Below are positions 52,739-63,018 of a stretch of 64,000 nucleotides of DNA, in pieces. The first letter of the stretch is position 1. Every line of letters starts with the position of its first letter. The notes beneath the pieces are model-generated. The model saw nothing but the letters and a program-made list of their open reading frames with translations. It searched no databases and was not told where the DNA came from. Source of the DNA: Rhodobiaceae bacterium (GTDB lineage: Bacteria; Pseudomonadota; Alphaproteobacteria; Rhizobiales; Tepidamorphaceae); the NCBI GenBank assembly GCA_020637895.1, contig JACKJP010000002.1:248001-312000 (forward strand), given 5' to 3'. The translations under genes were made by a program, and so were the position numbers.

Positions 52739-53955
52739 CGTTCCAGACAGGCAACCGCCTCGACATGGGCAGCATGACGGAACTGGTCAAGGGGTACGAT
52801 GCGCCTGAGCCGATAGCCTCCATCCAGCAATATCCGGATATCGCGCGCCATCGTTGCCGGATTGCATGAAATCGCGACAACCCTTCGGATCGTCGATGCG
52901 GCAATTTCGGTCGCCTGCGCCGCCGCTCCCGCTCTTGGAGGATCGAAGAGGACGCCGTCGAACCCGGCGAGTTCGCTGCTTTGCAGCGGCACGCGGAAGA
53001 GGTCGCGCCGCAGAACCCGGACGGGCTTGATGCCCCTGGCACCGCGAAGCGCCGTCTCCAGAGCACCGACCGCCAATACGTCCGAATCGACCGCAGTCAC
53101 GGGGCTATGGCGGGCGAGCGCCAGCGAAAGCGCGCCCATCCCGGAAAAGAGATCGGCGACATTGGTGCAATCTGCCAGCCATTCGCCCGCCAGCCGCGCC
53201 ATTTCGCGTTCTGCCTCGGCGGATGCCTGCACGAATGCGGCAGGTGGTGGGGCGACGGCAATACCCGCCATATCAAGCGTGGGCGGTTCAAACTGAAGCG
53301 CGAGCGCGCCGTCCAGCGACAGGCGGATTGCGCCAGCTGCCTGCATCCGTTCGCCGATATCAGGCGGCAGGCGATCCGTCCCTGCTGGCGAGATCGCAAC
53401 ATCAAGACCATTGCCAGCAGAGAGTACATGCATGGCCGCTTCGCCCTTACGGGGTGCAAAGACCTCGCCGAGGCGCTTCAGCGCCGAAAGACGCGTCTCG
53501 ATGACCGGAAGCAGAATAGGGCATTCGGAGAGGTCAAGAATTCGCCTGGAGCGTGCCTCGTGAAAGCCGAGCACCGAACGCCCCCCGAAACGGGCAAGGG
53601 AGAACACTGCCCGGCGGCGCGAAGCGTCCGGGGCCGTCCAGGTTCCGTCGACGATGGCGTCAATCCCTCGACTTGCAAGTGCATCCGAGACGATCGCCTT
53701 CTTCCATTCGGCCGTTCGACTGGCTTCCAGATGCTGGATCACACAGCCGCCGCACTGACCGTAGTGCCTGCAAAACGGCTCAGCGCGGTCTGGCGATGCC
53801 GTAACGATACGGCTCAGTTCGCGACGGGCGCCTTCGCCCCTGAGGACGACGCGCTCTCCAGGCAGGGCACCGGGCACGAAGCACTCGCCGCCCGGACCGC
53901 TCACGATACCGTCGCCGCGATGGCCGAGCCTGCCGATCGTGACCTCATCGGCCAT
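52735..53955 (-). CDS. RNA (uracil-5)-methyltransferase, RlmC/RlmD/TrmA family
   Basis: From ATG 53955 (MADEVTIGRLGHRGDGIVSG) the 406 residues carry a short TRAM-like beta domain. Then come an iron-sulfur cysteine set (CRHYGQCGGCVIQHLEASRT, later LDLSECPILL) and a SAM-binding domain with NVADLFSGMGALSLALARH and FDGVLFDPPRAGAAAQ. The catalytic cysteine is in VAISCNPATMARDI. It methylates a uridine in rRNA or tRNA; the exact site is not known. It overlaps the tlyA stop by 11 bases, which couples the two RNA methyltransferase genes. Confidence 0.9.
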   Translation of the reverse strand: MADEVTIGRLGHRGDGIVSGPGGECFVPGALPGERVVLRGEGARRELSRIVTASPDRAEPFCRHYGQCGGCVIQHLEASRTAEWKKAIVSDALASRGIDAIVDGTWTAPDASRRRAVFSLARFGGRSVLGFHEARSRRILDLSECPILLPVIETRLSALKRLGEVFAPRKGEAAMHVLSAGNGLDVAISPAGTDRLPPDIGERMQAAGAIRLSLDGALALQFEPPTLDMAGIAVAPPPAAFVQASAEAEREMARLAGEWLADCTNVADLFSGMGALSLALARHSPVTAVDSDVLAVGALETALRGARGIKPVRVLRRDLFRVPLQSSELAGFDGVLFDPPRAGAAAQATEIAASTIRRVVAISCNPATMARDIRILLDGGYRLRRIVPLDQFRHAAHVEAVACLER

Positions 53956-54673
53956 TGACCGCTCCAATCAGATATTCCCTGTTGCCGTCGCCGCCCTCTA
54001 TCGGGGAATCCATGCGCCCGACGAGCGCGAAACCGCAATCGACAACCGCACTTTCAACCGCGGCCAGTGCAGAGAGGGCAGCGCCCTCATCGCGCACGAT
54101 CCCTCCCTTGCCGACGCCGTCGCGCCCGACCTCGAACTGTGGCTTTACCAGCGACACGAGAAACGCGTCTGGAGCGGCAAGCGCAAGTACCGCGGGCAGA
54201 AGGAGACGCTGCGAGATGAAGCTGACATCGATGACGATCGCGCCGGGCCGATCGGGAATTTGCGCAGCATCGAGATCGCGCGCGTTGACACCTTCCATCA
54301 CAATGACCCGCTCATCCGCCGCAATCTTTTCTGCAAGCTGATCGCGCCCGACATCGACCGCGTAGACCATTTTGGCGCCGCGCCCGAGCAGGACCTGCGT
54401 GAAGCCGCCAGTCGAGGCACCCACATCTAGGCCGACCCTGTCTGCAGGGTTGAAACCGAATGCGTCCAGACCCGCTGCAAGCTTGAGCGCCGATCGCGAG
54501 ACATAGCCGGCCGCCGGATCATCGAAGCCGATTGCCTGTTCCGGGCCGACCGTCCTGGCCGGCTTCGTGACGATGGAGCCGTCGACCGTCACCGCGCCCC
54601 TCAGAATGGAATCGCGCGCTCTTGCCCGGCTGGCGCAAAGACCGCGGCGCACCAGTTCCTCGTCCAGTCTCAT
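53945..54673 (-). CDS. tlyA: TlyA family rRNA methyltransferase (S4 and FtsJ domains)
   Basis: The 242-residue protein begins with an S4 RNA-binding domain (MRLDEELVRRGLCASRARAR). An FtsJ-like methyltransferase follows (VGLDVGASTGGFTQVLLGRG, then YAVDVGRDQLAEKIAADERV and VSFISQRLLLPAVLALAAPD). TlyA proteins methylate 2'-hydroxyls in rRNA and are sometimes labelled hemolysins. It starts 17 bases after the dxs stop and overlaps the next RNA methyltransferase gene, so the three are co-transcribed. Confidence 0.93.
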   Translation of the reverse strand: MRLDEELVRRGLCASRARARDSILRGAVTVDGSIVTKPARTVGPEQAIGFDDPAAGYVSRSALKLAAGLDAFGFNPADRVGLDVGASTGGFTQVLLGRGAKMVYAVDVGRDQLAEKIAADERVIVMEGVNARDLDAAQIPDRPGAIVIDVSFISQRLLLPAVLALAAPDAFLVSLVKPQFEVGRDGVGKGGIVRDEGAALSALAAVESAVVDCGFALVGRMDSPIEGGDGNREYLIGAVNGR

Positions 54674-54690
54674 GGGATAAACCGCCCCTG

Positions 54691-56607
54691 TCAGGCCCGG
54701 CGTGGAGCACTCGCGGCCTCGCGGCCGAGCGCGGCGACAACGGTAGAAACGATGCCGTTCCTGTCGAGCCCCGCCGACGCATACATTGCTTCCGGCTTGT
54801 CCTGATCGACAAAGCTATCTGGCATGGTGAGCGTGCGCATCTTCAGCCCGTTGTCGAGCAACCCTTCGCCGAGAAGGAAATGGGCGACCTGCGAGCCGAA
54901 ACCGCCCACAGAGCCTTCCTCCACCGTCACCAGTACTTCATGGCCACGCGCCAGCCGGCGAACGAGATCGGTATCGAGAGGCTTTGCAAATCGCGCATCG
55001 GCTACCGTCGTCGAAAGGCCGAGGGTCTGAAGCTCGTCGGCAGCAGCAAGGCAGTCCGCGAGGCGGGTGCCGAAAGACAGGAGCGCGATGCTGGTGCCTT
55101 CTCGCAGCACACGCCCCTTGCCGATGGTGAGGGGCGTGCCGCGTTCCGGCAGGTCAACGCCTATGCCCTCGCCCCGCGGATAGCGGAAGGCAATCGGGCC
55201 GTCGTCATGCGATGCGGCCGTCGCGACCATGTGCATTAGTTCCAGCTCGTCCGCCGCCGCCATGACCGTCATACCCGGCAGGCAGGACAGATAGGCAACA
55301 TCGAAGGTGCCCGCATGCGTCGCGCCATCGGCGCCGACGAAACCGGCACGATCGATCGCGAAGCGGACGGGCAATGATTGAATTGCAACGTCATGGACGA
55401 TCTGATCATAGGCGCGCTGCAAAAAGGTCGAATAGATCGCCGCGAACGGCTTGTAACCTTCGCTGGCCAGACCCGCCGCGAACGTCACGGCGTGCTGTTC
55501 GGCGATACCGACATCGAAACAGCGGGCTGGAAACAGGCCTTCGAACTTGTCGAGGCCAGTGCCCGAAGGCATGGCGGCCGTTACGGCGACGATCCGGTCG
55601 TCGCGTTCCGCTTCGGCGATCAGCGACTTGGCAAAGACGCTCGTATAGCTCGGCGCATTGGGCTTTGCCTTGGCCTGTTCACCCGTCAGGACGTTGAACT
55701 TGGAAACGCCGTGGTACTTGTCGCTGGAGGATTCCGCAGGGTCGTATCCCTTGCCCTTTTGAGTCACGACATGGACGAGGATGGGGCCTTCCTTGGCATC
55801 GCGTACGTTGCGGAGAACGGGCAGCAGATGGTCGAGATTGTGACCGTCGAGCGGGCCGACATAGTAGAACCCGAGTTCCTCAAACAGCGTCCCGCCCGTC
55901 ACATAGCCGCGCGCGTGCTCGACCGCGCGGGTGATCGCGCGATCTACCTTCTTGGGCAGATGTGCTGTCAGCTGCTTGCCGAACTCGCGCAGCGACATGT
56001 AGGTCTTGCCGGACCCCAGACGCGCCAGATAGGCCGACATCGCACCCACAGGCGGAGCGATCGACATGTCGTTGTCGTTGAGGATGACGATGAGGCGAGA
56101 GTGACTTGCGCCGGCATTGTTCATGGCTTCGTAGGCCATACCCGCCGACATCGCACCATCGCCGATCACGGCAATCACATTGTTGTCCCGACCGTCGAGA
56201 TCGCGCGCCACCGCCATGCCGAGAGCCGACGATATCGATGTGGAGGAATGCGCCGCGCCGAACGGGTCGTATTCGCTCTCGGCACGTTTGGTAAAACCCG
56301 ATAGTCCGCCACCCTGCCGGAGCGTGCGAATGCGGTCACGGCGGCCGGTCAGAATCTTGTGAGGATAGGCCTGATGGCCAACATCCCAGATCAGCCTGTC
56401 GTCCGGCGTGTTGAATACATAATGAAGCGCAACGGTCAGCTCGACCACGCCAAGGCCTGCGCCAAGGTGGCCGCCGGTCTGCGACACGGCATCGATCATC
56501 TCGGCACGCAATTCGTCCGCAACAGCGCGCAGCTTCTCTGCCGGCAGCGCGCGCAGGTCTGCGGGAACATTGATGAGATCGAGCGTCGGTGTATCGGGTC
56601 GGGTCAA
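54691..56607 (-). CDS. dxs: 1-deoxy-D-xylulose-5-phosphate synthase
   Basis: The 638-residue enzyme shows the TPP-binding motif [20 protein letters not shown]. Other typical elements are [40 protein letters not shown] and [20 protein letters not shown]. Later come [20 protein letters not shown], with the catalytic glutamate, and [20 protein letters not shown]. It makes the first intermediate of the MEP isoprenoid pathway from pyruvate and glyceraldehyde 3-phosphate. The start ATG at 56607 ([15 protein letters not shown]) fits the family. It heads a group with tlyA and the RNA methyltransferase gene, with short gaps. Confidence 0.97.
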   Translation of the reverse strand: MTRPDTPTLDLINVPADLRALPAEKLRAVADELRAEMIDAVSQTGGHLGAGLGVVELTVALHYVFNTPDDRLIWDVGHQAYPHKILTGRRDRIRTLRQGGGLSGFTKRAESEYDPFGAAHSSTSISSALGMAVARDLDGRDNNVIAVIGDGAMSAGMAYEAMNNAGASHSRLIVILNDNDMSIAPPVGAMSAYLARLGSGKTYMSLREFGKQLTAHLPKKVDRAITRAVEHARGYVTGGTLFEELGFYYVGPLDGHNLDHLLPVLRNVRDAKEGPILVHVVTQKGKGYDPAESSSDKYHGVSKFNVLTGEQAKAKPNAPSYTSVFAKSLIAEAERDDRIVAVTAAMPSGTGLDKFEGLFPARCFDVGIAEQHAVTFAAGLASEGYKPFAAIYSTFLQRAYDQIVHDVAIQSLPVRFAIDRAGFVGADGATHAGTFDVAYLSCLPGMTVMAAADELELMHMVATAASHDDGPIAFRYPRGEGIGVDLPERGTPLTIGKGRVLREGTSIALLSFGTRLADCLAAADELQTLGLSTTVADARFAKPLDTDLVRRLARGHEVLVTVEEGSVGGFGSQVAHFLLGEGLLDNGLKMRTLTMPDSFVDQDKPEAMYASAGLDRNGIVSTVVAALGREAASAPRRA

Positions 56608-56700
56608 AACTCTGCGCTCCGAAAGCGGATATGTCCGCTCATGTAAACCTATGTCGCCCCTGCATAAACGACAACGGGTGCAGGCGCAAAACGCCTGACA

Positions 56701-57891
56701 TCATCTATTGAAGAATTCGCCACGATCGACACGATCAGGAAAGCGTTCGCGGCCTGCGACGAAGAGACAGTAATCGTACCAGTACGGCAAATCGTTGGCG
56801 AGAAGTGTCTGTATGTGCACCCGCATCTGGTCCCGGCGAATCCGGCGATATTGCTCTGGCCGGATCATCCGTTTGATCTGCGCGATCAGGACGCGAGGCT
56901 TGTTCCGGGGAAGTTTGCCAATACCAAGCACATCCAGAACCGAGGCCTTGTAGATGTTCATTGCGTCGTGCCTCGATTGCACGTCTACCCAATCGAGAAA
57001 ACCGCAACTGACGACGGTGGAGACGGCTTCGCGAATATGCACGTGGCCCGGATGGCATGCCAGGGGCAAACCGGAGCCGGGCGTCATCAGATAGGCCGGG
57101 CGCGGAAAAGGCTCGCTTCCCCGGCGCGCGATGACATCGGCAAGCGCACTGACCAGCAGGATAACGCCGGAACTGTGCCCGACGAGCACGGTTTCGTCGA
57201 CGTCATTGCGATCCAGCAATCCAGCCAGTGTCGGCACGATCGCCCGTATGCGCTCCTCGGTCGGGCGATGCCCGACGCCAGCCTTGTCGGTCCATATCCA
57301 ACCAGACCCGATCCAGCGCGCATTGGCGATCTGTTCGACACCCAAAATGACCGCTGGAATGACGAGCAGCGCGATCAGAATACCGGCGACGAATCCCTGC
57401 CATCCGTCAATCAGCGTCGCAGCGGCAAAACCTCCTGCCAGCGCCGCAAGCACGGCAAAGAGAATGACCGCAAACGGAAACAGCCAGATCAGACCGAAGC
57501 GGAAGTAACCTTTGAAGATGCGGAACACCGCACCACTGAAAAGGTAGCGAAAGAAAGTGTGCAAGCCACCGACCACATAGTGCGGCAAGGGCTGCTCGAT
57601 CTCTGCACGTATGACGTCGTCCCAGGTGCAGACGACATAGTCTGTTTCGACGTTGCCAGCCCCATCTCCAAGCGAGAGCGTCTGCGAAAGAACGTATGGA
57701 TTGTCGTCGACACGGGCGTAGGGCCCAAGCTGAAAATCCAATTGCCGTATCTCGGCATAGCGCCCGAATTCGCGGCCGAGGCGGGGCCGGAAGAAATTCT
57801 CAAACGTCGCCGGATTGATTCCGTGAAATACGATCACCCGACGACGACGGACCGGCCCATCGGGCCAATTGGGGTTGCCTGCGCTCTCCAA
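56701..57891 (-). CDS. Membrane-anchored alpha/beta-hydrolase-like protein
   Basis: The 396-residue protein shows an N-terminal strand VIVFHGINPATFENFFRP. Between it and the nucleophile it carries two hydrophobic segments (LIWLFPFAVILFAVLAALAG and FVAGILIALLVIPAVILGV). The nucleophile elbow VLVGHSSGVILLVSALADVI and a later VHIREAVSTVVSCGFLDWVD follow. A hydrolase core interrupted by membrane segments is unusual. The likely start is TTG 57891, with GAGGA overlapping the xseB stop (8 bases away). An ATG-type start near 57978 would overlap xseB by 80 bases. Its substrate is unknown. Confidence 0.75.
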   Translation of the reverse strand: MESAGNPNWPDGPVRRRRVIVFHGINPATFENFFRPRLGREFGRYAEIRQLDFQLGPYARVDDNPYVLSQTLSLGDGAGNVETDYVVCTWDDVIRAEIEQPLPHYVVGGLHTFFRYLFSGAVFRIFKGYFRFGLIWLFPFAVILFAVLAALAGGFAAATLIDGWQGFVAGILIALLVIPAVILGVEQIANARWIGSGWIWTDKAGVGHRPTEERIRAIVPTLAGLLDRNDVDETVLVGHSSGVILLVSALADVIARRGSEPFPRPAYLMTPGSGLPLACHPGHVHIREAVSTVVSCGFLDWVDVQSRHDAMNIYKASVLDVLGIGKLPRNKPRVLIAQIKRMIRPEQYRRIRRDQMRVHIQTLLANDLPYWYDYCLFVAGRERFPDRVDRGEFFNR

Positions 57892-57898
57892 GGAATCC

Positions 57899-58168
57899 TC
57901 AGTCGGGATCGAGCGGCTCTGTGCCGGTGGGCGTGCCGTCACGCGAGAGCGTGATCTTCTCGACCTTCGCCTCGGCATTCTTCAGGAGCGCCTCGCAGCG
58001 TGCGCGCAGCGCATCGCCGCGTTCATAGATGCGGATGGATTCCTCCAGCGGGACTCGGCCTCCTTCGAGCCTGCCGACAATCGACTCAAGTTCGCCGATC
58101 GCCTGTTCGAAGCTCATCGATGCGACGTCGCTGTCGCGACCTGATTTTTCGCCTTCGCTGTCGGCCAA
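57899..58168 (-). CDS. xseB: Exodeoxyribonuclease VII small subunit
   Basis: The conserved part is [20 protein letters not shown] followed by [20 protein letters not shown] and [15 protein letters not shown], the complete XseB helical hairpin. The best start is TTG 58168 with AAGGAG seven bases upstream, giving 89 residues. A GTG 18 bases further upstream is an alternative. XseB is the regulatory and filament-forming subunit that binds XseA, which is not in this window. It is followed, 8 bases on, by the hydrolase gene. Confidence 0.92.
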   Translation of the reverse strand: MADSEGEKSGRDSDVASMSFEQAIGELESIVGRLEGGRVPLEESIRIYERGDALRARCEALLKNAEAKVEKITLSRDGTPTGTEPLDPD

Positions 58169-58196
58169 TGCCCGCTCCTTCGTCACGGCGCCCTGC

Positions 58197-59114
58197 TCAT
58201 TCGGGCAGGGGCACGAATTCCTTCTCGTCGCCCGGTACGGTATCGAAACGGCCGGCCTTCCAGTCTGCCTTTGCCTGATCGATTCGTTCCTTGCGGCTGG
58301 AAACGAAATTCCACCAGATATGGCGCGGTCCGTCCATCGTCTCACCGCCGATGATCATCAGCCGGCTGTCGGCAAGCGCGGTCAGGGCAACCCTTTCCCC
58401 AGGTTTCAGGATCAGCAACCCACCGGATTCGAAGGTCTCGCCGGCAATCTCAATACGCCCGGACAGGACATAAACTGCCCTTTCCTCATGATCGGCATCG
58501 ATCGGCAGCCGCGCCCCGGCGCGCATCGTGGCGTCTGCATAGACCATGGCGCTTGCCGTATGAACCGGCGCACTGGCACCAGCGAAAGTGCCCGCGACAA
58601 GACGAACGGAGTTGCCCTCCCCTTCGATCACAGGCAGTTCGCCGCGGCCAACGTGGACGAAGGCCGGCGCTGTCTCTTCCTGATCCTTCGGCAGTGCGAC
58701 CCAGGACTGAAGGCCAAGAATACGACTGCCACGCGCCTTGACCTCCGGCGCGGTGCGCTCCGAATGAACGATACCCCTGCCTGCGGTCATCCAGTTCACC
58801 TCGCCGGGCAGGATTTTCATCTCCGTGCCGAGGCTGTCGCGGTGGGTGATCTCTCCGTCCAGAAGGTATGTAACGGTGGCGAGCCCGATATGAGGATGCG
58901 GCTGCACATCGATCCCGTTGCCGACGAGAAACTCCGCCGGTCCCATCTGATCGAGGAAGATGAAGGGACCAACCATGCGGCGGCGGGCGGACGGCAGCAC
59001 GCGCCTGACATCGAAGCCGCCGACATCGCGGGACCGGCCGAGTATGACCGTCTCGACAGCATCGCAGCCATGCGCATCGCCCGGTCGCGGATCAGGTGCG
59101 GATTGCCAGCTCAT
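58197..59114 (-). CDS. Pirin family cupin protein
   Basis: The 305-residue bicupin shows the pirin ligands: [20 protein letters not shown] and DSLG, with two histidines, and [15 protein letters not shown], with the third histidine and a glutamate. [19 protein letters not shown] is typical. Pirins bind iron or zinc. Some are quercetinase-like dioxygenases, others act in regulation. The role here is not known. It lies 28 bases upstream of xseB and 33 bases downstream of the deacetylase gene on the same strand. Confidence 0.92.
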   Translation of the reverse strand: MSWQSAPDPRPGDAHGCDAVETVILGRSRDVGGFDVRRVLPSARRRMVGPFIFLDQMGPAEFLVGNGIDVQPHPHIGLATVTYLLDGEITHRDSLGTEMKILPGEVNWMTAGRGIVHSERTAPEVKARGSRILGLQSWVALPKDQEETAPAFVHVGRGELPVIEGEGNSVRLVAGTFAGASAPVHTASAMVYADATMRAGARLPIDADHEERAVYVLSGRIEIAGETFESGGLLILKPGERVALTALADSRLMIIGGETMDGPRHIWWNFVSSRKERIDQAKADWKAGRFDTVPGDEKEFVPLPE

Positions 59115-59147
59115 CTGAGCCCTCTCCCTTTGGCCAAGGCAAGGCCC

Positions 59148-60074
59148 TCAGGCCTGCATCAGCTGGCCGACATGCGCGGCAACGCCGCCCGCCAGTCCCT
59201 GCAGATCGTAACCGCCCTCAAGGAGCGAGACGATCCGCCCCTCGCAGCGCCTGTCGGCGATGTCCATCAGGCGGCCGGTGATCCAGCCGAAATCTTCGTC
59301 CTGAAGATGTATATCGGCCAGCGGATCGCGGGTATGGGCATCGAAACCAGCTGAAATGACGATCAGATCTGGGGCGAAATTCTCAAGCGCCGGCAGGATG
59401 CGCTCCTCCATCGCCATGCGAAAATAGTCGCTGCCCGAACCGGGCCTCAATGGCGCATTGAAAATATTGCCCGCGCCCGTTTCGCGGATCGCGCCAGAAC
59501 CGGGATAGAGCGGCATCTGATGTGTCGAACCGTAAAAGACATTGCGGTCATTCCAGAAAATGTCCTGGGTGCCATTACCGTGATGCACGTCGAAATCGAT
59601 GATCGCGAGACGTTCGGCGCCATATTCCGCGCGGGCGTAGGCCGCGGCGATGGCGGCGTTATTGAAGAGGCAGAAGCCCATCGCGCGATCGTGTTCTGCA
59701 TGGTGTCCGGGCGGGCGAATGGCGCAGAACGCATTTGTCGCCTCACCAGACATGACCGCATCGACGCTGCGCTTTGCCGCTCCGACCGCAAGAAGCGCCG
59801 CCCGCCAGCTTCCCGGCGACATGGCTGTATCCGCATCTATGCCGACGATGCCCTCGGCTGGCGCCAGATCCGCGATCCGCTCCACATAGGTTTCGGGATG
59901 GGCGAGCGCGGCGGCCTCGGGCGCGGCGACAATTGCATCTTCCCGCTGAAGCGCGTCGAATTTCGCGTCCTCCAGCTTCTTCCAGATCGCCTCAAGGCGT
60001 GCCGGTCGTTCCGGATGCCCCTCGAACGGCGCATGCCCGAGACAGTCGGCATGGGTGATATAAAGCGTCGGCAT
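59148..60074 (-). CDS. Histone deacetylase-family deacetylase (acetoin utilization/polyamine type)
   Basis: The 308 residues start at ATG 60074 (MPTLYITHADCLGHAPFEGH), with GAGGGA six bases upstream. The catalytic elements are IRPPGHHAEHDRAMGFCLFN, a metal site DFDVHHGNGTQDIFW, GAGNIFNAPLRPGSG and VISAGFDAHTRDPLADIHLQ. These proteins hydrolyse acetyl groups from acetylated amines or lysines using zinc. The physiological substrate is unknown. The gene lies 22 bases downstream of an acyl-CoA dehydrogenase gene. Confidence 0.92.
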   Translation of the reverse strand: MPTLYITHADCLGHAPFEGHPERPARLEAIWKKLEDAKFDALQREDAIVAAPEAAALAHPETYVERIADLAPAEGIVGIDADTAMSPGSWRAALLAVGAAKRSVDAVMSGEATNAFCAIRPPGHHAEHDRAMGFCLFNNAAIAAAYARAEYGAERLAIIDFDVHHGNGTQDIFWNDRNVFYGSTHQMPLYPGSGAIRETGAGNIFNAPLRPGSGSDYFRMAMEERILPALENFAPDLIVISAGFDAHTRDPLADIHLQDEDFGWITGRLMDIADRRCEGRIVSLLEGGYDLQGLAGGVAAHVGQLMQA

Positions 60075-60096
60075 CAAAAGTCCCTCGGCATGAAAA

Positions 60097-61854
60097 TCAG
60101 GCGAATGCCGCCGCTTCGGGAAGCGTATCGGCCGCTTCCGTCACGGTTCTGGCCAAACCTTCGCAGGAGGGCAGGAAATTGGCGGCGAAGAAGGTCGCGG
60201 CACGGCGACGCTGGGCGGCGTCCGGATCGCTTTCCGCCGTTGCAGCTATTGCGCCCCTGAGCAGATAACTCCCGCCGGCGGCGAGGCTGAACAGCCGCAG
60301 ATAGGGCGTTGCCCCCGCCAGAACGTCATCCGGCTTTTCGTTTCCAGACTTCAGGATCCAGTCGGTCGCGTCTGTCAGCGCGGAAACCGCTTCGGAAAGA
60401 TAGGCGCCAGCCTTCTTGAGGGCCGGGTCGTCGCTCCCCGACGCGCTTTGCGCGATTTCCGCGATCTCGGCAATGTATTCGCGGGCGACGGCGCCACCCG
60501 CCATGGGCAGTTTGCGGGTGACGAGATCAATGGCCTGAATGCCGTTGGTCCCTTCGTAGATCGGGGTAATGCGGGCATCGCGCAGATGTTGTGCCGCACC
60601 GGTCTCTTCGATGAAGCCCATGCCACCGTGAACCTGCACCCCAAGCGACGCAACCTCGACGCCCATGTCAGTGGAGAATGCCTTGGCGAGCGGCGTCAGC
60701 AGATCGGCGCGTGCCTTGGCGGCGCGGCGGCTTTCCTCGTCCGGGGCTAGAGCGGAAAGGTCGATTGCGCGTGCCGTGGCGTAGCATATGGCGCGAGACG
60801 CAGCCGTCAGCGCTTCCATCTGCGCAAGTGAACGGCGGATATCGGGATGAGCGACGATCGCAACGGTCTCTGTCGGGCCCATGCCCGGCAACCGGCCTTG
60901 CTGACGCTCACCGGCATAAATTCTTGCCTGCTGCCAGGCGCGTTCGGCGACCGCGACACCCTGAATGCCGACTGCGAGGCGGGCATTGTTCATCATCGTG
61001 AACATGCAGTTCAGCCCCTTGTTTTCCTCACCGATCAGCCAGCCCGTGGCACCGCCCTTTTCACCGTAGATGAGCGTGCAGGTAGGGCTGCCATGCAGAC
61101 CCATCTTGTGTTCGATGCCAGCGCAGACAATGTCGTTACGCGTCCCGTCCGGCAGAAATTTCGGAACAAGAAATAGCGAAATACCCCGGGTCCCCGCCGG
61201 CGCATCAGGTAATCTGGCGAGGACCAGATGAACGATGTTTTCGGCGAGATCGTGCTCGCCATAGGTGATGAAAATCTTGGTGCCGAATACCCGGTAGGTG
61301 CCGTCGCCGGCGCGTTCGGCCCGTGATTTGAGCAGCGCAAGATCGGAGCCTGCCTGCGGCTCGGTCAGATTCATCGTCCCGGTCCATTCGCCAGAGACGA
61401 GCTTGCCAAGATAACGGTCCTTCAGGTCGTCGCTGCCGTGCGCCGTCAAGGCTTCCACCGCACCGGCGGTCAGCACCGGATTGATGCCGAACGACATTGC
61501 GGCGGAATTCCAGATTTCCTGCGCAGCCATACCGACCGTGAGCGGAAGATCCTGACCGCCGAATTCGGCCGGGCAGGAAAGCGCCGCCCAGCCACCCTCG
61601 ACCCAGGCCTTGTAGGCTTCCTTCCAGCCCGCGGGCGTCGTCACTTCCCCGTCCTTCCACACCGCGCCTTTGGTATCGCCGAGCCGATTAAGCGGTGCGA
61701 TCTCGGCGGCGGCGAAGCGGCCCGCCTCTTCAAGCACCGCAACGAGGACATCGTCGGTCAGATCGCCCAATCGGCCGCCTGCGATATCGGCATCCAGACC
61801 GATGGCGCGGCGAAGCGTGTGGAGCATGTCTGCGACGGGCGCTTGAAAACTCAT
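60097..61854 (-). CDS. Acyl-CoA dehydrogenase of the large (DmdC-like) type
   Basis: From ATG 61854 (MSFQAPVADMLHTLRRAIGL) the protein has 585 residues, longer than usual acyl-CoA dehydrogenases. It shows MNLTEPQAGSDLALLKSRAE, VFGTKIFITYGEHDLAENIV, ARIYAGERQQGRLPGMGPTE and the catalytic glutamate in TPIYEGTNGIQAIDLVTRKL. A C-terminal helical extension follows. Members act on long acyl-CoA or on 3-methylmercaptopropionyl-CoA. I infer a fatty-acyl or thioether-acyl substrate but cannot choose. It is the first gene of a minus-strand series that continues with the deacetylase and pirin genes. Confidence 0.9.
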   Translation of the reverse strand: MSFQAPVADMLHTLRRAIGLDADIAGGRLGDLTDDVLVAVLEEAGRFAAAEIAPLNRLGDTKGAVWKDGEVTTPAGWKEAYKAWVEGGWAALSCPAEFGGQDLPLTVGMAAQEIWNSAAMSFGINPVLTAGAVEALTAHGSDDLKDRYLGKLVSGEWTGTMNLTEPQAGSDLALLKSRAERAGDGTYRVFGTKIFITYGEHDLAENIVHLVLARLPDAPAGTRGISLFLVPKFLPDGTRNDIVCAGIEHKMGLHGSPTCTLIYGEKGGATGWLIGEENKGLNCMFTMMNNARLAVGIQGVAVAERAWQQARIYAGERQQGRLPGMGPTETVAIVAHPDIRRSLAQMEALTAASRAICYATARAIDLSALAPDEESRRAAKARADLLTPLAKAFSTDMGVEVASLGVQVHGGMGFIEETGAAQHLRDARITPIYEGTNGIQAIDLVTRKLPMAGGAVAREYIAEIAEIAQSASGSDDPALKKAGAYLSEAVSALTDATDWILKSGNEKPDDVLAGATPYLRLFSLAAGGSYLLRGAIAATAESDPDAAQRRRAATFFAANFLPSCEGLARTVTEAADTLPEAAAFA

Positions 61855-62011
61855 CTTGGCGGCGTTTCCCTGTTGGCGGCGTGGAACCTGGTGGTTCTTG
61901 TTGACGCGCCGTCCCCGGGCGGGTGACAACGGCAGCGCCGCCCACAATCTAGGGTCAGGACCCGGCAATGTCATCCATTCTGCGAGAGCAGGACCGGATC
62001 AAGGCGCGGCA

Positions 62012-63007
62012 ATGAGCAGCAGGAAGCCCAATATGGTCGATATCCGTTTTCCGGGAGACGCAGGTGCCGTCGAAGCTGTCGCGGACGCATTGCGCGAGGG
62101 CAAACTTGCGGTCCTGCCGACGGAAACGGTTTATGGACTGGCTGCCGACGCGACAAACCCGCGAGCGGTCGCAGCCCTCTATGCAGCGAAGGGACGACCG
62201 TCCTTCAACCCGCTGATCGCCCATGTCGATTCGCTGGAAATGGCGCAGACCTGCGGGATCTTCAGCGATCTTGCAGCACAGCTGGCGAACCGGTTCTGGC
62301 CCGGTCCGCTGACGCTGGTCGTGCTGCAGGCAAGGGATTGCCCGGTTGCCGCACTTGCGACATCGGGTCTCGACACGATCGCGATCAGACTTCCCTCGCA
62401 CCCTGTCATGCGCGAAGTCGTGAGAGCGCTGGGACGTCCCGTTGTTGCGCCGAGCGCCAATCTGTCGGGGCGACTGACGGCGACACGCCTCGAAGATGCG
62501 CTTGCAGATCTCGGCGAAACGATCGCAATCGCTGTTGACGATGGCGCATGCCGACTGGGCATCGAATCGACCATCGTCGCCTGCACAGGGGGAAGCGCGA
62601 AACTCCTGCGGCCCGGCGCGCTCGCACCGGAGGAAATCGAAGCCGTCGCGGGGCGGCTTGAAACCGCCGGAAGCGGCGACGCACTGACCCCGCAGGCACC
62701 GGGCATGCTCTCGTCCCACTATGCGCCTCATGCCCGGGTGCGGCTGAACGCTCTCGATGCCGGCAGCAACGACGCCTTTGTCGATTTCGGTGGCTATTAC
62801 ATCCAGCTGGCAGGACGGGTGAAGGCCTATGCTGACCTATCACCGGAAGGCGACATCAACGAGGCTGCCGCGTGCCTGTTCGAAACCCTGCGCCGCGTCG
62901 ATGCCGCAACGCCATCCACCATCGCCGTTGCGCGCATTCCCAATAGCGGCCTCGGCATTGCGATCAATGACCGGCTGCGGCGCGCAGCCGCACCAAGGCC
63001 GGACTGA
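62012..63007 (+). CDS. L-threonylcarbamoyladenylate synthase (Sua5/TsaC)
   Basis: The 331-residue protein begins with the YrdC/TsaC fold: REGKLAVLPTETVYGLAADA, AIYAAKGRPSFNPLIAHVDS (A-L-Y in the sequence), RFWPGPLTLVVL, RLPSHPVMREVVRALGRPVV and APSANLSGRLTAT. A C-terminal Sua5 domain follows from about residue 220 (APGMLSSHYAPHARVRL). It makes threonylcarbamoyl-AMP for the t6A37 modification of tRNAs. The ATG at 62012 has GATCAAGGCGCGGCA ahead. The divergent gene at 61854 is 157 bases away. Confidence 0.93.
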   Translation: MSSRKPNMVDIRFPGDAGAVEAVADALREGKLAVLPTETVYGLAADATNPRAVAALYAAKGRPSFNPLIAHVDSLEMAQTCGIFSDLAAQLANRFWPGPLTLVVLQARDCPVAALATSGLDTIAIRLPSHPVMREVVRALGRPVVAPSANLSGRLTATRLEDALADLGETIAIAVDDGACRLGIESTIVACTGGSAKLLRPGALAPEEIEAVAGRLETAGSGDALTPQAPGMLSSHYAPHARVRLNALDAGSNDAFVDFGGYYIQLAGRVKAYADLSPEGDINEAAACLFETLRRVDAATPSTIAVARIPNSGLGIAINDRLRRAAAPRPD

Positions 63008-63018
63008 GGCATGTCGGC

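Noticed and set aside
56681..56697. Hairpin CAGGCG-N5-CGCCTG between the hydrolase and dxs genes
   Set aside because: The stem is only six bases and no T-run follows on the transcribed strand, so I could not support a terminator.
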